Positions 12,901 to 27,900 of a DNA stretch of 64,000 nt are shown here, piece after piece. The DNA is taken from assembly GCA_016169945.1 (NCBI GenBank), contig JADLSH010000369.1, forward strand, positions 7,961,001 to 8,025,000, read 5' to 3'. The notes beneath the pieces are model-generated. The model had not been told where the DNA came from. It made no database searches and saw only the letters and a program-made list of their open reading frames with translations. The stretch comes from Trachythela sp. YZ-2020 (taxonomy: Eukaryota; Cnidaria; Anthozoa; Malacalcyonacea; Clavulariidae). A program made the position numbers and the translations under genes. The stretch's first letter is position 1. Each line of letters starts with the position of its first letter.

Positions 12901-15900
12901 ATAGACATAACCTTCGAACTGATTCTCTAGTTTGTTCTCCATCTGTGATAACCATGATCAATTTCTTAACATCTGGATTATCTTCGCGATATCCTGCTTC
13001 TTTAATAGCGATTTGTGTATCAGCAACTGCTAAACCTCGATGTGTTTTAGTTCGCCCCCCGGACAAGGGACCAGGCATCCTAGTAACTACATCATAGAAT
13101 TTATTTTCATCTTGGCTTTCTGTTAACGTTATTCTTTTCTCTCCTTCTTCACTAAATGTAACTATGGCAGCCTGACCTATTATTTCTCCTTCTTCATTTT
13201 TTTCACCAACTTTGAATTCTGTTGCTATTTCTTTAACAAATTCACGCATTTTGTCGTAATCTCCTGGTGCTATACTGCCTGATCTGTCGAGTACAAATAT
13301 GAGGTCTGTCTTTGGTTTGCATGGCACTGAAACAAAACGATAAGGCAACAATGATTTCCTATGGAATTTGAAAATGTAAGAGCGTTGTAGCAATGTTATC
13401 TTAAAACATGCTCTTAATGGAAGGATATGTATCTTGAAGAAGAAATATGACGCTAGGTTATCTGATAATTCCGAATGCTGGAAAGCCTACCTGGTTTATC
13501 ATTATCTTCAATGACCACAGTCGCAGGTTCGCCCACTGTTACTCCAGGTGAAGAAGATGACAGAGTGATTGTGAATTCTTCTTTGGGTTCAACAGCATCA
13601 TCGTCAATTATGTTAATGGGGATTGGCTTTGGACCAGTCTCGCCTGGTTCAAATGTGACATCAATCGTTTGAGGATCAAAATCGTCGTCTCCGGCTGTCT
13701 TAGGACTTGTAGTAACACTGTTAAACGAAAAGTAAACTTCGATTATGAGTAGTACATTATGGAGCTGCGTATGAACAGGAAAATCTAAAATGTTATTATT
13801 GATTAGTATTAAGCTAATGCAGTCTACAAGGACTGTCATTTGCCTTGTTTTGAAAAGATAATAACTTTGGATTTTAAACAATCAAGTTCCTCATGAATAA
13901 ACTTAAAGACTGAGTTTTATCAGATTTATTGTTTGTGGTAACTCCTTAACAAAACTTAATATGATTAACCTGGGAATGTAACACCTGGGGTAATATTCGT
14001 TTGTGAACATTTTTGATGGATTTCTAAACATCGAGAGTGTTATATTCTGGGCTGGGGCGTAAATGTGGTTAAAAGACTTATTTGTATTTTGTTTGTGCAT
14101 TTAAAATCAACTTCTGGACAATCAAAATTTTACATTAAAAATTGTTAAAAGTAACATGTTGCACTCAGTACTAAAGGGAAAGAAAAGATCGAAAGATGTT
14201 TAACTTCTTTCATCAATTTTTAGTTGAAAACTTTATCAAAATTATATTTGTGACCATGTAGAAATCCGTAAATGGATTATTCAATAGAATATTATATTCC
14301 GGCTTTGCGGTATACGGAGAAAAGAAGAGTGCTTACCTTATAGTTATCGGTTCAGTAATATCACCCGCACTTACAACAATTTCAGGTAAAGCTGGCTCAC
14401 CCTCTTTGCCAATATAAATTTTCTTTGTAAACTCGACAATTACACCTAGAATACAAACATACGCGAGTATTAATTAAATGAATAGATGGTTCCTTTCTCA
14501 TAAAAATTCTCGTAATAATAAATAAACCTTTGCATGTTTTTCCATCCCCAGTGTATCCTTCATTACAGGTACAGCTATAGGTTCCAGGTCCTGTGTCAGC
14601 ACAAGTAGCAAATTCACTGCAGTCGTCTTGTGGAGTTCCACATATTTTGATTTCTGAAAGAAAACATAAAATAAACTGATAATTAATTGAAGACATGAAA
14701 TAACAATAAAGATTAATGGAAAGAGAATAGAAGAAGTATGAAGCAGAAAATTTTAACTTAATATAAGATCAACTCAATATTACTACAATCAAATATATGC
14801 TACAAGCGTTAATGGGAATAAAGTTTACTTTCTGTACGGATAAAAGGAATCATTATATTCCTGATCGACTTCCGGCAATAAAACATATTGTCTCACCTTC
14901 ACAAGCTTTTCCATCTCCAGTATACCCTTCGTTACAGGTACAGGTATACGTTCCAGGTCCTGTGTCGGTACATTTGGCAAATTTACTGCAGTCGTCTAGT
15001 GGAGTTCCGCATATTTTGATTTCTGACGAAAACATAAAATAAACTGATAATTAATTTACCGCGAAATAACAATAAAAAATAAAAGAGGAAACTGATTCAG
15101 AAAAAAATACATATTTAATTTAAGATCTACTCAATAACTACAACAAAATAAATGGCGTTAATGGAAATGAAGTTCGCGCTTCTGAATGAATAAAAGCAAT
15201 AATTCGATTTCTGTTTGTCTTTCTACAAGGAAAAATATTGTCTTACCTTCACAAGTTTTTCCATCCCCAGTATATCCTTCGTTACAGGTACAGGCATATG
15301 TTCCAGGTCCTGTGTCAGCACAAGTAGCAAATTCACTGCAGTCATCTTGTGGAGTTCCACATATTTTGATTTCTGGCGAAAACATAAAGAAAACTGATAT
15401 TTAATTGAACTCCTGAAATAACAATAAAGACTAATGGAAATAGAATAGAAATTAAGTATGAAGCAGAAAATTTTAACTTAAGATCAACTCAATAACTTCA
15501 ATCAAATATATGCTACACGCGTTAATGGGAATAAAGTTTACTTTCTGTACGGATAAAAGGAATAATTGTATTCCTGATCGACTTCCGGCAATAGAACATA
15601 TTGTCTTACCTTCACAAGTTTTTCCATCTCCAGTATACCCTTCGTTACAGGTACAGGTATAGCTTCCAGGTCCTGTATCAGTACATTTGGCAAATACACT
15701 GCAGTCGTCTTCAGCAGTTCCGCATATGTCAGTAACTAAAATAAGGTTAACGAGTCGACATGAAAACTATGATCGACTTAAAATAATCAGAATACGTTGA
15801 GAAAAACATTATTTTACTTATCAAAGTCTAATAACAATGTCACTAATTGTAGTAATTGTATTGTGTTTGTGTTATCAATGGATACCTGGGCAGAATTTCT

Positions 15901-18900
15901 TTGTGATGCTTTCAACTTTGTGAAGTAAATCACTAAAGTTAGCAGCAAGGATAGCGTTTTCTGGAACGTTTACCATGTCTTTAACTTCGTTAATGGCAGC
16001 TTCGTTTCGTTCAGACCAACGCCAATTGCAAAACATCCATTTGTCTATCAAAGAAAACTCTCATAGCATCTCCAACATAGACATAACCCCTTCGAACTGA
16101 TTCTCTAGTTTGTTCTCCATCTGTGATAACCATGATCAATTTCTTAACATCTGGATTATCTTCGCGATATCCTGCTTCTTTAATAGCGATTTGTGTATCA
16201 GCAACTGCTAAACCTCGATGTGTTTTAGTTCGCCCCCCGGACAAGGGACCAGGCATCCTAGTAACTACATCATAGAATTTATTTTCATCTTGGCTTTCTG
16301 TTAACGTTATTCTTTTCTCTCCTTCTTCACTAAATGTAACTATGGCAGCCTGACCTATTATTTCTCCTTCTTCATTTTTTTCACCAACTTTGAATTCTGT
16401 TGCTATTTCTTTAACAAATTCACGCATTTTGTCGTAATCTCCTGGTGCTATACTGCCTGATCTGTCGAGTACAAATATGAGGTCTGTCTTTGGTTTGCAT
16501 GGCACTGAAAAAAACGATAAGGCAACAATTATTTCCTGTGGAATTTGAAAATGTAAGAGCGTTGTAGCAATGTTATCTTAAAACATGCTCTTAATGGAAG
16601 GAATATGTATCTTGAAGAAGAAATATGACGCTAGGTTATCTGATAATTCCGAATGCTGGAAAGCCTACCTGGCTTATCATTATCTTCAATGACCACAGTG
16701 GCAGGTTCACCCACTGTTACTCCAGGTGAAGAAGATGACAGAGTGATTGTGAATTCTTCTTTGGGTTCAACAGCATCATCGTCAATTATGTTAATGGGGA
16801 TTGGCTTTGGACCAGTCTCGCCTGGTTCAAATGTGACATCAATCGTTTGAGGATCAAAATCGTCGTCTCCGGCTGTCTTAGGACTTGTAGTAACACTGTT
16901 AAACGAAAAGTAAACTTCGATTATGAGTAGTACATTATGGAGCTGCGTATGAACAGGAAAATCTAAAATGTTATTATTGATTAGTATTAAGCTAATGCAG
17001 TCTACAAGGACTGTCATTTGCCTTGTTTTGAAAGATAATAACTTTGGATTTTAAACAATCAAGTTCCTCATGAATAAACTTAAAGACTGAGTTTTATCAG
17101 ATTTATTGTTTGTGGTAACTCCTTAACAAAACTTAATATGATTAACCTGGGAATGTAACACCTGGGGTAATATTCGTTTGTGAACATTTTTGATGGATTT
17201 CTAAACATCGAGAGTGTTATATTCTGGGCTGGGGCGTAAATGTGGTTAAAAGACTTATTTGTATTTTGTTTGTGCATTTAAAATCAACTTCTGGACAATC
17301 AAAATTTTACATTAAAAATTGTTAAAAGTAACATGTTGCACTCAGTACTAAAGGGAAAGAAAAGATCGAAAGATGTTTAACTTCTTTCATCAATTTTTAG
17401 TTGAAAACTTTATCAAAATTATATTTGTGACCATGTAGAAATCCGTAAATGGATTATTCAATAGAATATTATATTCCGGCTTTGCGGTATACGGAGAAAA
17501 GAAGAGTGCTTACCTTATAGTTATCGGTTCAGTAATATCACCCGCACTTACAACAATTTCAGGTAAAGCTGGCTCGCCCTCTTTGCCAATATAAATTTTC
17601 TTTGTAAACTCGACAATTACACCTAGAATACAAACATACGCGAGTATTAATTAAATGAATAGATGGTTCCTTTCTCATAAAAATTCTCGTAATAATAAAT
17701 AAACCTTTGCATGTTTTTCCATCCCCAGTGTATCCTTCATTACAGGTACAGCTATAGGTTCCAGGTCCTGTGTCAGCACAAGTAGCAAATTCACTGCAGT
17801 CGTCTTGTGGAGTTCCACATATTTTGATTTCTGAAAGAAAACATAAAATAAACTGATAATTAATTGAAGACATGAAATAACAATAAAGATTAATGGAAAG
17901 AGAATAGAAGAAGTATGAAGCAGAAAATTTTAACTTAAGATCAACTCAATATTACTACAATCAAATATATGCTACAAGCGTTAATGGGAATAAAGTTTAC
18001 TTTCTGTACGGATAAAAGGAATCATTATATTCCTGATCGACTTCCGGCAATAAAACATATTGTCTCACCTTCACAAGCTTTTCCATCTCCAGTATACCCT
18101 TCGTTACAGGTACAGGTATACGTTCCAGGTCCTGTGTCGGTACATTTGGCAAATTTACTGCAGTCGTCTAGTGGAGTTCCGCATATTTTGATTTCTGACG
18201 AAAACATAAAATAAACTGATAATTAATTTACCCCGCGAAATAACAATAAAAAATAAAAGAGGAAACTGATTCAGAAAAAAATACATATTTAATTTAAGAT
18301 CTACTCAATAACTACAACAAAATAAATGGCGTTAATGGAAATGAAGTTCGCGCTTCTGAATGGATAAAAGCAATAATTCGATTTCTGTTTGTCTTTCTAC
18401 AAGGAAAAATATTGTCTTACCTTCACAAGTTTTTCCATCCCCAGTATATCCTTCGTTACAGGTACAGGCATATGTTCCAGGTCCTGTGTCAGCACAAGTA
18501 GCAAATTCACTGCAGTCATCTTGTGGAGTTCCACATATTTTGATTTCTGGCGAAAACATAAAGAAAACTGATATTTAATTGAACTCCTGAAATAACAATA
18601 AAGACTAATGGAAATAGAATAGAAATTAAGTATGAAGCAGAAAATTTTAACTTAAGATCAACTCAATAACTTCAATCAAATATATGCTACACGCGTTAAT
18701 GGGAATAAAGTTTACTTTCTGTACGGATAAAAGGAATAATTGTATTCCTGATCGACTTCCGGCAATAGAACATATTGTCTTACCTTCACAAGTTTTTCCA
18801 TCTCCAGTATACCCTTCGTTACAGGTACAGGTATAGCTTCCAGGTCCTGTATCAGTACATTTGGCAAATACACTGCAGTCGTCTTCAGCAGTTCCGCATA

Positions 18901-21900
18901 TGTCAGTAACTAAAATAAGGTTAACGGGAGTCGACATGAAAACTATGATCGACTTAAAATAATCAGAATACGTTGAGAAAAACATTATTTTACTTATCAA
19001 AGTCTAATAACAATGTCACTAATTGTAGTAATTGTATTGTGTTTGTGTTATCAATGGATACCTGGGCAGAATTTCTTTGTGATGCTTTCAACTTTGTGAA
19101 GTAAATCACTAAAGTTAGCAGCAAGGATAGCGTTTTCTGGAACGTTTACCATGTCTTTAACTTCGTTAATGGCAGCTTCGTTTTCCAGACCAACGCCAAT
19201 TGCAAAAACATCCATTTGTCTATCAAAGAAAACTCTCATAGCATCTCCAACATAGACATAACCCCTTCGAACTGATTCTCTAGTTTGTTCTCCATCTGTG
19301 ATAACCATGATCAATTTCTTAACATCTGGATTATCTTCGCGATATCCTGCTTCTTTAATAGCGATTTGTGTATCAGCAACTGCTAAACCTCGATGTGTTT
19401 TAGTTCGCCCCCCGGACAAGGGACCAGGCATCCTAGTAACTACATCATAGAATTTATTTTCATCTTGGCTTTCTGTTAACGTTATTCTTTTCTCTCCTTC
19501 TTCACTAAATGTAACTATGGCAGCCTGACCTATTATTTCTCCTTCTTCATTTTTTTCACCAACTTTGAATTCTGTTGCTATTTCTTTAACAAATTCACGC
19601 ATTTTGTCGTAATCTCCTGGTGCTATACTGCCTGATCTGTCGAGTACAAATATGAGGTCTGTCTTTGGTTTGCATGGCACTGAAAAAAACGATAAGGCAA
19701 CAATTATTTCCTGTGGAATTTGAAAATGTAAGAGCGTTGTAGCAATGTTATCTTAAAACATGCTCTTAATGGAAGGATATGTATCTTGAAGAAGAAATAT
19801 GACGCTAGGTTATCTGATAATTCCGAATGCTGGAAAGCCTACCTGGTTTATCATTATCTTCAATGACCACAGTCGCAGGTTCGCCCACTGTTACTCCAGG
19901 TGAAGAAGATGACAGAGTGATTGTGAATTCTTCTTTGGGTTCAACAGCATCATCGTCAATTATGTTAATGGGGATTGGCTTTGGACCAGTCTCGCCTGGT
20001 TCAAATGTGACATCAATCGTTTGAGGATCAAAATCGTCGTCTCCGGCTGTCTTAGGACTTGTAGTAACACTGTTAAACGAAAAGTAAACTTCGATTATGA
20101 GTAGTACATTATGGAGCTGCGTATGAACAGGAAAATCTAAAATGTTATTATTGATTAGTATTAAGCTAATGCAGTCTACAAGGACTGTCATTTGCCTTGT
20201 TTTGAAAAGATAATAACTTTGGATTTTAAACAATCAAGTTCCTCATGAATAAACTTAAAGACTGAGTTTTATCAGATTTATTGTTTGTGGTAACTCCTTA
20301 ACAAAACTTAATATGATTAACCTGGGAATGTAACACCTGGGGTAATATTCGTTTGTGAACATTTTTGATGGATTTCTAAACATCGAGAGTGTTATATTCT
20401 GGGCTGGGGCGTAAATGTGGTTAAAAGACTTATTTGTATTTTGTTTGTGCATTTAAAATCAACTTCTGGACAATCAAAATTTTACATTAAAAATTGTTAA
20501 AAGTAACATGTTGCACTCAGTACTAAAGGGAAAGAAAAGATCGAAAGATGTTTAACTTCTTTCATCAATTTTTAGTTGAAAACTTTATCAAAATTATATT
20601 TGTGACCATGTAGAAATCCGTAAATGGATTATTCAATAGAGTATTATATTCCGGCTTTGCGGTATACGAAGAAAAGAAGAGTGCTTACCTTATAGTTATC
20701 GGTTCAGTAATATCACCCGCACTTACAACAATTTCAGGTAAAGCTGGCTCGCCCTCTTTGCCAATATAAATTTTCTTTGTAAACTCGACAATTACACCTA
20801 GAATACAAACATACGCGAGTATTAATTAAATGAATAGATGGTTCCTTTCTCATAAAAATTCTCGTAATAATAAATAAACCTTTGCATGTTTTTCCATCCC
20901 CAGTGTATCCTTCATTACAGGTACAGCTATAGGTTCCAGGTCCTGTGTCAGCACAAGTAGCAAATTCACTGCAGTCGTCTTGTGGAGTTCCACATATTTT
21001 GATTTCTGAAAGAAAACATAAAATAAACTGATAATTAATTGAAGACATGAAATAACAATAAAGATTAATGGAAAGAGAATAGAAGAAGTATGAAGCAGAA
21101 AATTTTAACTTAATATAAGATCAACCCAATATTACTACAATCAAATATATGCTACAAGCGTTAATGGGAATAAAGTTTACTTTCTGTACGGATAAAAGGA
21201 ATCATTATATTCCTGATCGACTTCCGGCAATAAAACATATTGTCTCACCTTCACAAGCTTTTCCATCTCCAGTATACCCTTCGTTACAGGTACAGGTATA
21301 CGTTCCAGGTCCTGTGTCGGTACATTTGGCAAATTTACTGCAGTCGTCTAGTGGAGTTCCGCATATTTTGATTTCTGACGAAAACATAAAATAAACTGAT
21401 AATTAATTTACCCCGCGAAATAACAATAAAAAATAAAAGAGGAAACTGATTCAGAAAAAAATACATATTTAATTTAAGATCTACTCAATAACTACAACAA
21501 AATAAATGGCGTTAATGGAAATGAAGTTCGCGCTTCTGAATGGATAAAAGCAATAATTCGATTTCTGTTTGTCTTTCTACAAGGAAAAATATTGTCTTAC
21601 CTTCACAAGTTTTTCCATCCCCAGTATATCCTTCGTTACAGGTACAGGCATATGTTCCAGGTCCTGTGTCAGCACAAGTAGCAAATTCACTGCAGTCATC
21701 TTGTGGAGTTCCACATATTTTGATTTCTGGCGAAAACATAAAGAAAACTGATATTTAATTGAACTCCTGAAATAACAATAAAGACTAATGGAAATAGAAT
21801 AGAAATTAAGTATGAAGCAGAAAATTTTAACTTAAGATCAACTCAATAACTTCAATCAAATATATGCTACACGCGTTAATGGGAATAAAGTTTACTTTCT

Positions 21901-24900
21901 GTACGGATAAAAGGAATAATTGTATTCCTGATCGACTTCCGGCAATAGAACATATTGTCTTACCTTCACAAGTTTTCCATCTCCAGTATACCCTTCGTTA
22001 CAGGTACAGGTATAGCTTCCAGGTCCTGTATCAGTACATTTGGCAAATACACTGCAGTCGTCTTCAGCAGTTCCGCATATGTCAGTAACTAAAATAAGGT
22101 TAACGGGAGTCGACATGAAAACTATGATCGACTTAAAATAATCAGAATACGTTGAGAAAAACATTATTTTACTTATCAAAGTCTAATAACAATGTCACTA
22201 ATTGTAGTAATTGTATTGTGTTTGTGTTATCAATGGATACCTGGGCAGAATTTCTTTGTGATGCTTTCAACTTTGTGAAGTAAATCACTAAAGTTAGCAG
22301 CAAGGATAGCGTTTTCTGGAACGTTTACCATGTCTTTAACTTCGTTAATGGCAGCTTCGTTTTCCAGACCAACGCCAATTGCAAAAACATCCATTTGTCT
22401 ATGAAAGAAAACTCTCATAGCATCTCCAACATAGACATAACCCCTTCGAACTGATTCTCTAGTTTGTTCTCCATCTGTGATAACCATGATCAATTTCTTA
22501 ACATCTGGATTATCTTCGCGATATCCTGCTTCTTTAATAGCGATTTGTGTATCAGCAACTGCTAAACCTCGATGTGTTTTAGTTCGCCCCCCGGACAATG
22601 GACCAGGCATCCTAGTAACTACATCATAGAATTTATTTTCATCTTGGCTTTCTGTTAACGTTATTCTTTTCTCTCCTTCTTCACTAAATGTAACTATGGC
22701 AGCCTGACCTATTATTTCTCCTTCTTCATTTTTTTCACCAACTTTGAATTCTGTTGCTATTTCTTTAACAAATTCACGCATTTTGTCGTAATCTCCTGGT
22801 GCTATACTGCCTGATCTGTCGAGTACAAATATGAGGTCTGTCTTTGGTTTGCATGGCACTGAAACAAAACGATAAGGCAACAATGATTTCCTGTGGAATT
22901 TGAAAATGTAAGAGCGTTGTAGCAATGTTATCTTAAAACATGCTCTTAATGGAAGGATATGTATCTTGAAGAAGAAATATGACGCTAGGTTATCTGATAA
23001 TTCCGAATGCTGGAAAGCCTACCTGGTTTATCATTATCTTCAATGACCACAGTCGCAGGTTCGCCCACTGTTACTCCAGGTGAAGAAGATGACAGAGTGA
23101 TTGTGAATTCTTCTTTGGGTTCAACAGCATCATCGTCAATTATGTTAATGGGGATTGACTTTGGACCAGTCTCGCCTGGTTCAAATGTGACATCAATCGT
23201 TTGAGGATCAAAATCGTCGTCTCCGGCTGTCTTAGGACTTGTAGTAACACTGTTAAACGAAAAGTAAACTTCGATTATGAGTAGTACATTATGGAGCTGC
23301 GTATGAACAGGAAAATCTAAAATGTTATTATTGATTAGTATTAAGCTAATGCAGTCTACAAGGACTGTCATTTGCCTTGTTTTGAAAAGATAATAACTTT
23401 GGATTTTAAACAATCAAGTTCCTCATGAATAAACTTAAAGACTGAGTTTTATCAGATATATTGTTTGTGGTAACTCCTTAACAAAACTTAATATGATTAA
23501 CCTGGGAATGTAACACCTGGGGTAATATTCGTTTGTGAACATTTTTTATGGATTTCTAAACATCGAGAGTGTTATATTCTGGGCTGGGGCGTAAATGTGG
23601 TTAAAAGACTTATTTGTATTTTGTTTGTGCATTTAAAATCAACTTCTGGACAATCAAAATTTTACATTAAAAATTGTTAAAAGTAACATGTTGCACTCAG
23701 TACTAAAGGGAAAGAAAAGATCGAAAGATGTTTAACTTCTTTCATCAATTTTTAGTTGAAAACTTTATCGAAATTATATTTGTGACCATGTAGAAATCCG
23801 TAAATGGATTATTCAATAGAATATTATATTCCGGCTTTGCGGTATACGGAGAAAAGAAGAGTGCTTACCTTATAGTTATCGGTTCAGTAATATCACCCGC
23901 ACTTACAATTTCAGGTAAAGCTGGCTCACCCTCTTTGCCAATATAAATTTTCTTTGTAAACTCGACAATTACACCTAGAATACAAACATACGCGAGTATT
24001 AATTAAATGAATAGATGGTTCCTTTCTCATAAAAATTCTCGTATTAATAAGTAAACCTTTGCATGTTCTCCCATCGCCAGTATATCCTTTGTTACAGGTA
24101 CAGCTATAGGTTCCAGGTCCTGTGTCTGTACATGTAGCAAATTCACTGCAGTCTTCTTGTGGAGTTCCACATATTTTGATTTCTGAAAGAAAACATAAAA
24201 TAAACTGATAATTAATTGAAGACATGAAATAACAATAAAGATTAATGGAAAGAGAATAGAAGAAGTATGAAGCAGAAAATTTTAACTTAATATAAGATCA
24301 ACTCAATATTACTACAATCAAATATATGCTACAAGCGTTAATGGGAATAAAGTTTACTTTCTGTACGGATAAAAGGAATCATTATATTCCTGATCGACTT
24401 CCGGCAATAAAACATATTGTCTTACTTTCACAAGCTTTTCCATCTCCAGTATACCCTTCGTTACAGGTACAGGTATACGTTCCAGGTCCTGTGTCGGTAC
24501 ATTTGGCAAATTTACTGCAGTCGTCTAGTGGAGTTCCGCATATTTTGATTTCTGACGAAAACATAAAATAAACTGATAATTAATTTACCCCGCGAAATAA
24601 CAATAAAAAATAAAAGAGGAAACTGATTCAGAAAAAAATACATATTTAATTTAAGATCTACTCAATAACTACAACAAAATAAATGGCGTTAATGGAAATG
24701 AAGTTCGCGCTTCTGAATGAATAAAAGCAATAATTCGATTTCTGTTTGTCTTTCTACAAGGAAAAATATTGTCTTACCTTCACAAGTTTTTCCATCCCCA
24801 GTGTATCCTTCATTACAGGTACAGGCATAGTTTCCAGGTCCTGTGTCAGCACAAGTAGCAAATTCACTGCAGTCATCTTGTGGAGTTCCACATATTTTGA

Positions 24901-27900
24901 TTTCTGGCGAAAACATAAAGAAAACTGATATTTAATTGAACTCCTGAAATAACAATAAAGACTAATGGAAATAGAATAGAAATTAAGTATGAAGCAGAAA
25001 ATTTTAACTTAAGATCAACTCAATAACTTCAATCAAATATATGCTACACGCGTTAATGGGAATAAAGTTTACTTTCTGTACGGATAAAAGGAATAATTGT
25101 ATTCCTGATCGACTTCCGGCAATAGAACATATTGTCTTACCTTCACAAGTTTTTCCATCTCCAGTATACCCTTCGTTACAGGTACAGGTATAGCTTCCAG
25201 GTCCTGTATCAGTACATTTGGCAAATACACTGCAGTCGTCTTCAGCAGTTCCGCATATGTCAGTAACTAAAATAAGGTTAACGGGAGTCGACATGAAAAC
25301 TATGATCGACTTAAAATAATCAGAATACGTTGAGAAAAACATTATTTTACTTATCAAAGTCTAATAACAATGTCACTAATTGTAGTAATTGTATTGTGTT
25401 TGTGTTATCAATGGATACCTGGGCAGAATTTCTTTGTGATGCTTTCAACTTTGTGAAGTAAATCACTAAAGTTAGCAGCAAGGATAGCGTTTTCTGGAAC
25501 GTTTACCATGTCTTTAACTTCGTTAATGGCAGCTTCGTTTTCCAGACCAACGCCAATTGCAAAAACATCCATTTGTCTATCAAAGAAAACTCTCATAGCA
25601 TCTCCAACATAGACATAACCCCTTCGAACTGATTCTCTAGTTTGTTCTCCATCTGTGATAACCATGATCAATTTCTTAACATCTGGATTATCTTCGCGAT
25701 ATCCTGCTTCTTTAATAGCGATTTGTGTATCAGCAACTGCTAAACCTCGATGTGTTTTAGTTCGCCCCCCGGACAAGGGACCAGGCATCCTAGTAACTAC
25801 ATCATAGAATTTATTTTCATCTTGGCTTTCTGTTAACGTTATTCTTTTCTCTCCTTCTTCACTAAATGTAACTATGGCAGCCTGACCGATTATTTCTCCT
25901 TCTTCATTTTTTTCACCAACTTTGAATTCTGTTGCTATTTCTTTAACAAATTCACGCATTTTGTCGTAATCTCCTGGTGCTATACTGCCTGATCTGTCGA
26001 GTACAAATATGAGGTCTGTCTTTGGTTTGCATGGCACTGAAAAAAACGATAAGGCAACAATTATTTCCTGTGGAATTTGAAAATGTAAGAGCGTTGTAGC
26101 AATGTTATCTTAAAACATGCTCTTAATGGAAGGAATATGTATCTTGAAGAAGAAATATGACGCTAGGTTATCTGATAATTCCGAATGCTGGAAAGCCTAC
26201 CTGGCTTATCATTATCTTCAATGACCACAGTGGCAGGTTCACCCACTGTTACTCCAGGTGAAGAAGATGACAGAGTGATTGTGAATTCTTCTTTGGGTTC
26301 AACAGCATCATCGTCAATTATGTTAATGGGGATTGGCTTTGGACCAGTCTCGCCTGGTTCAAATGTGACATCAATCGTTTGAGGATCAAAATCGTCGTCT
26401 CCGGCTGTCTTAGGACTTGTAGTAACACTGTTAAACGAAAAGTAAACTTCGATTATGAGTAGTACATTATGGAGCTGCGTATGAACAGGAAAATCTAAAA
26501 TGTTATTATTGATTAGTATTAAGCTAATGCAGTCTACAAGGACTGTCATTTGCCTTGTTTTTAAAAGATAATAACTTTGGATTTTAAACAATCAAGTTCC
26601 TCATGAATAAACTTAAAGACTGAGTTTTATCAGATTTATTGTTTGTGGTAACTCCTTAACAAAACTTAATATGATTAACCTGGGAATGTAACACCTGGGG
26701 TAATATTCGTTTGTGAACATTTTTGATGGATTTCTAAACATCGAGAGTGTTATATTCTGGGCTGGGGCGTAAATGTGGTTAAAAGACTTATTTGTATTTT
26801 GTTTGTGCATTTAAAATCAACTTCTGGACAATCAAAATTTTACATTAAAAATTGTTAAAAGTAACATGTTGCACTCAGTACTAAAGGGAAAGAAAAGATC
26901 GAAAGATGTTTAACTTCTTTCATCAATTTTTAGTTGAAAACTTTATCAAAATTATATTTGTGACCATGTAGAAATCCGTAAATGGATTATTCAATAGAAT
27001 ATTATATTCCGGCTTTGCGGTATACGGAGAAAAGAAGAGTGCTTACCTTATAGTTATCGGTTCAGTAATATCACCCGCACTTACAACAATTTCAGGTAAA
27101 GCTGGCTCACCCTCTTTGCCAATATAAATTTTCTTTGTAAACTCGACAATTACACCTAGAATACAAACATATGCGAGTATTAATTAAATGAATAGATGGT
27201 TCCTTTCTCATAAAAATTCTCGTAATATTAAGTAAACCTTTGCATGTTCTCCCATCGCCAGTATATCCTTCATTACAGGTACAGCTATAGGTTCCAGGTC
27301 CTGTGTCTGTACATGTAGCAAATTCACTGCAGTCTTCTTGTGGAGTTCCACATATTTTGATTTCTGAAAGAAAACATAAAATAAACTGATAATTAATTGA
27401 AGACATGAAATAACAATAAAGATTAATGGAAAGAGAATAGAAGAAGTATGAAGCAGAAAATTTTAACTTAAGATCAACTCAATAAGGGACCGGTCATAAA
27501 GTATGTGTACTGGGGGGTGGAGGGTATTCCAAAATACTACCATAAAATTTGGCACCCCCCCCCCCGAAAACCGTCGGAAAATATTTAATACCCCCCTCAA
27601 AGGTGATGAAACAAAATTCTCAAAATAGCTACCGTCATCATCTTGTATGTTTACAGAAGAAGGTCCTCCCAGAATTACACGACGTGAATTTGACGAGAGA
27701 GAAAGAGTAAATTTCTCTGTTGGTTCATCATCAGCATCATCAACCAGGCCGATATCAACGAATTTTGGTCCAGTTTCACCAGGTTGAAATGTAATATTTT
27801 TGACAGCACCTTCAAAATCGTTTTCACTAGCTGTGTCTCTTCTTGAAGTTATACTGAAATTAAAATAAAAAATAACCGACGTAAAGCAAGCTATTGGGTT

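Larger units (their letters stand above)
2416..27363 (-). repeat. Tandem array of about 3.18-kb VWA-EGF4-Calx units, eight VWA copies
   Basis: VWA exon starts fall at 25419, 22241, 19062, 15886, 12711, 9539, 6235 and 3414. The spacings are 3178, 3179, 3176, 3175, 3172, 3304 and 2821 bases. Introns are as similar between units as exons, which shows recent tandem duplication or ongoing homogenisation. The 3304 and 2821 outliers come from the enlarged VWA9 pseudo-exon and the missing EGF B. Within units, the EGF exons share intron blocks (for example atatatgctac and ctgtacggataaaagg), so the EGFs themselves arose from a smaller exon-plus-intron duplication of about 0.36 kb. Confidence 0.92.

Noticed and set aside
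4180..26382. Repeated plus-strand frame of about 65 codons opposite the Calx-beta second-half exons, and similar ones opposite EGF exons
   Set aside because: These are antisense shadows of real exons. They recur only because the exon recurs, and they lack signals of their own.
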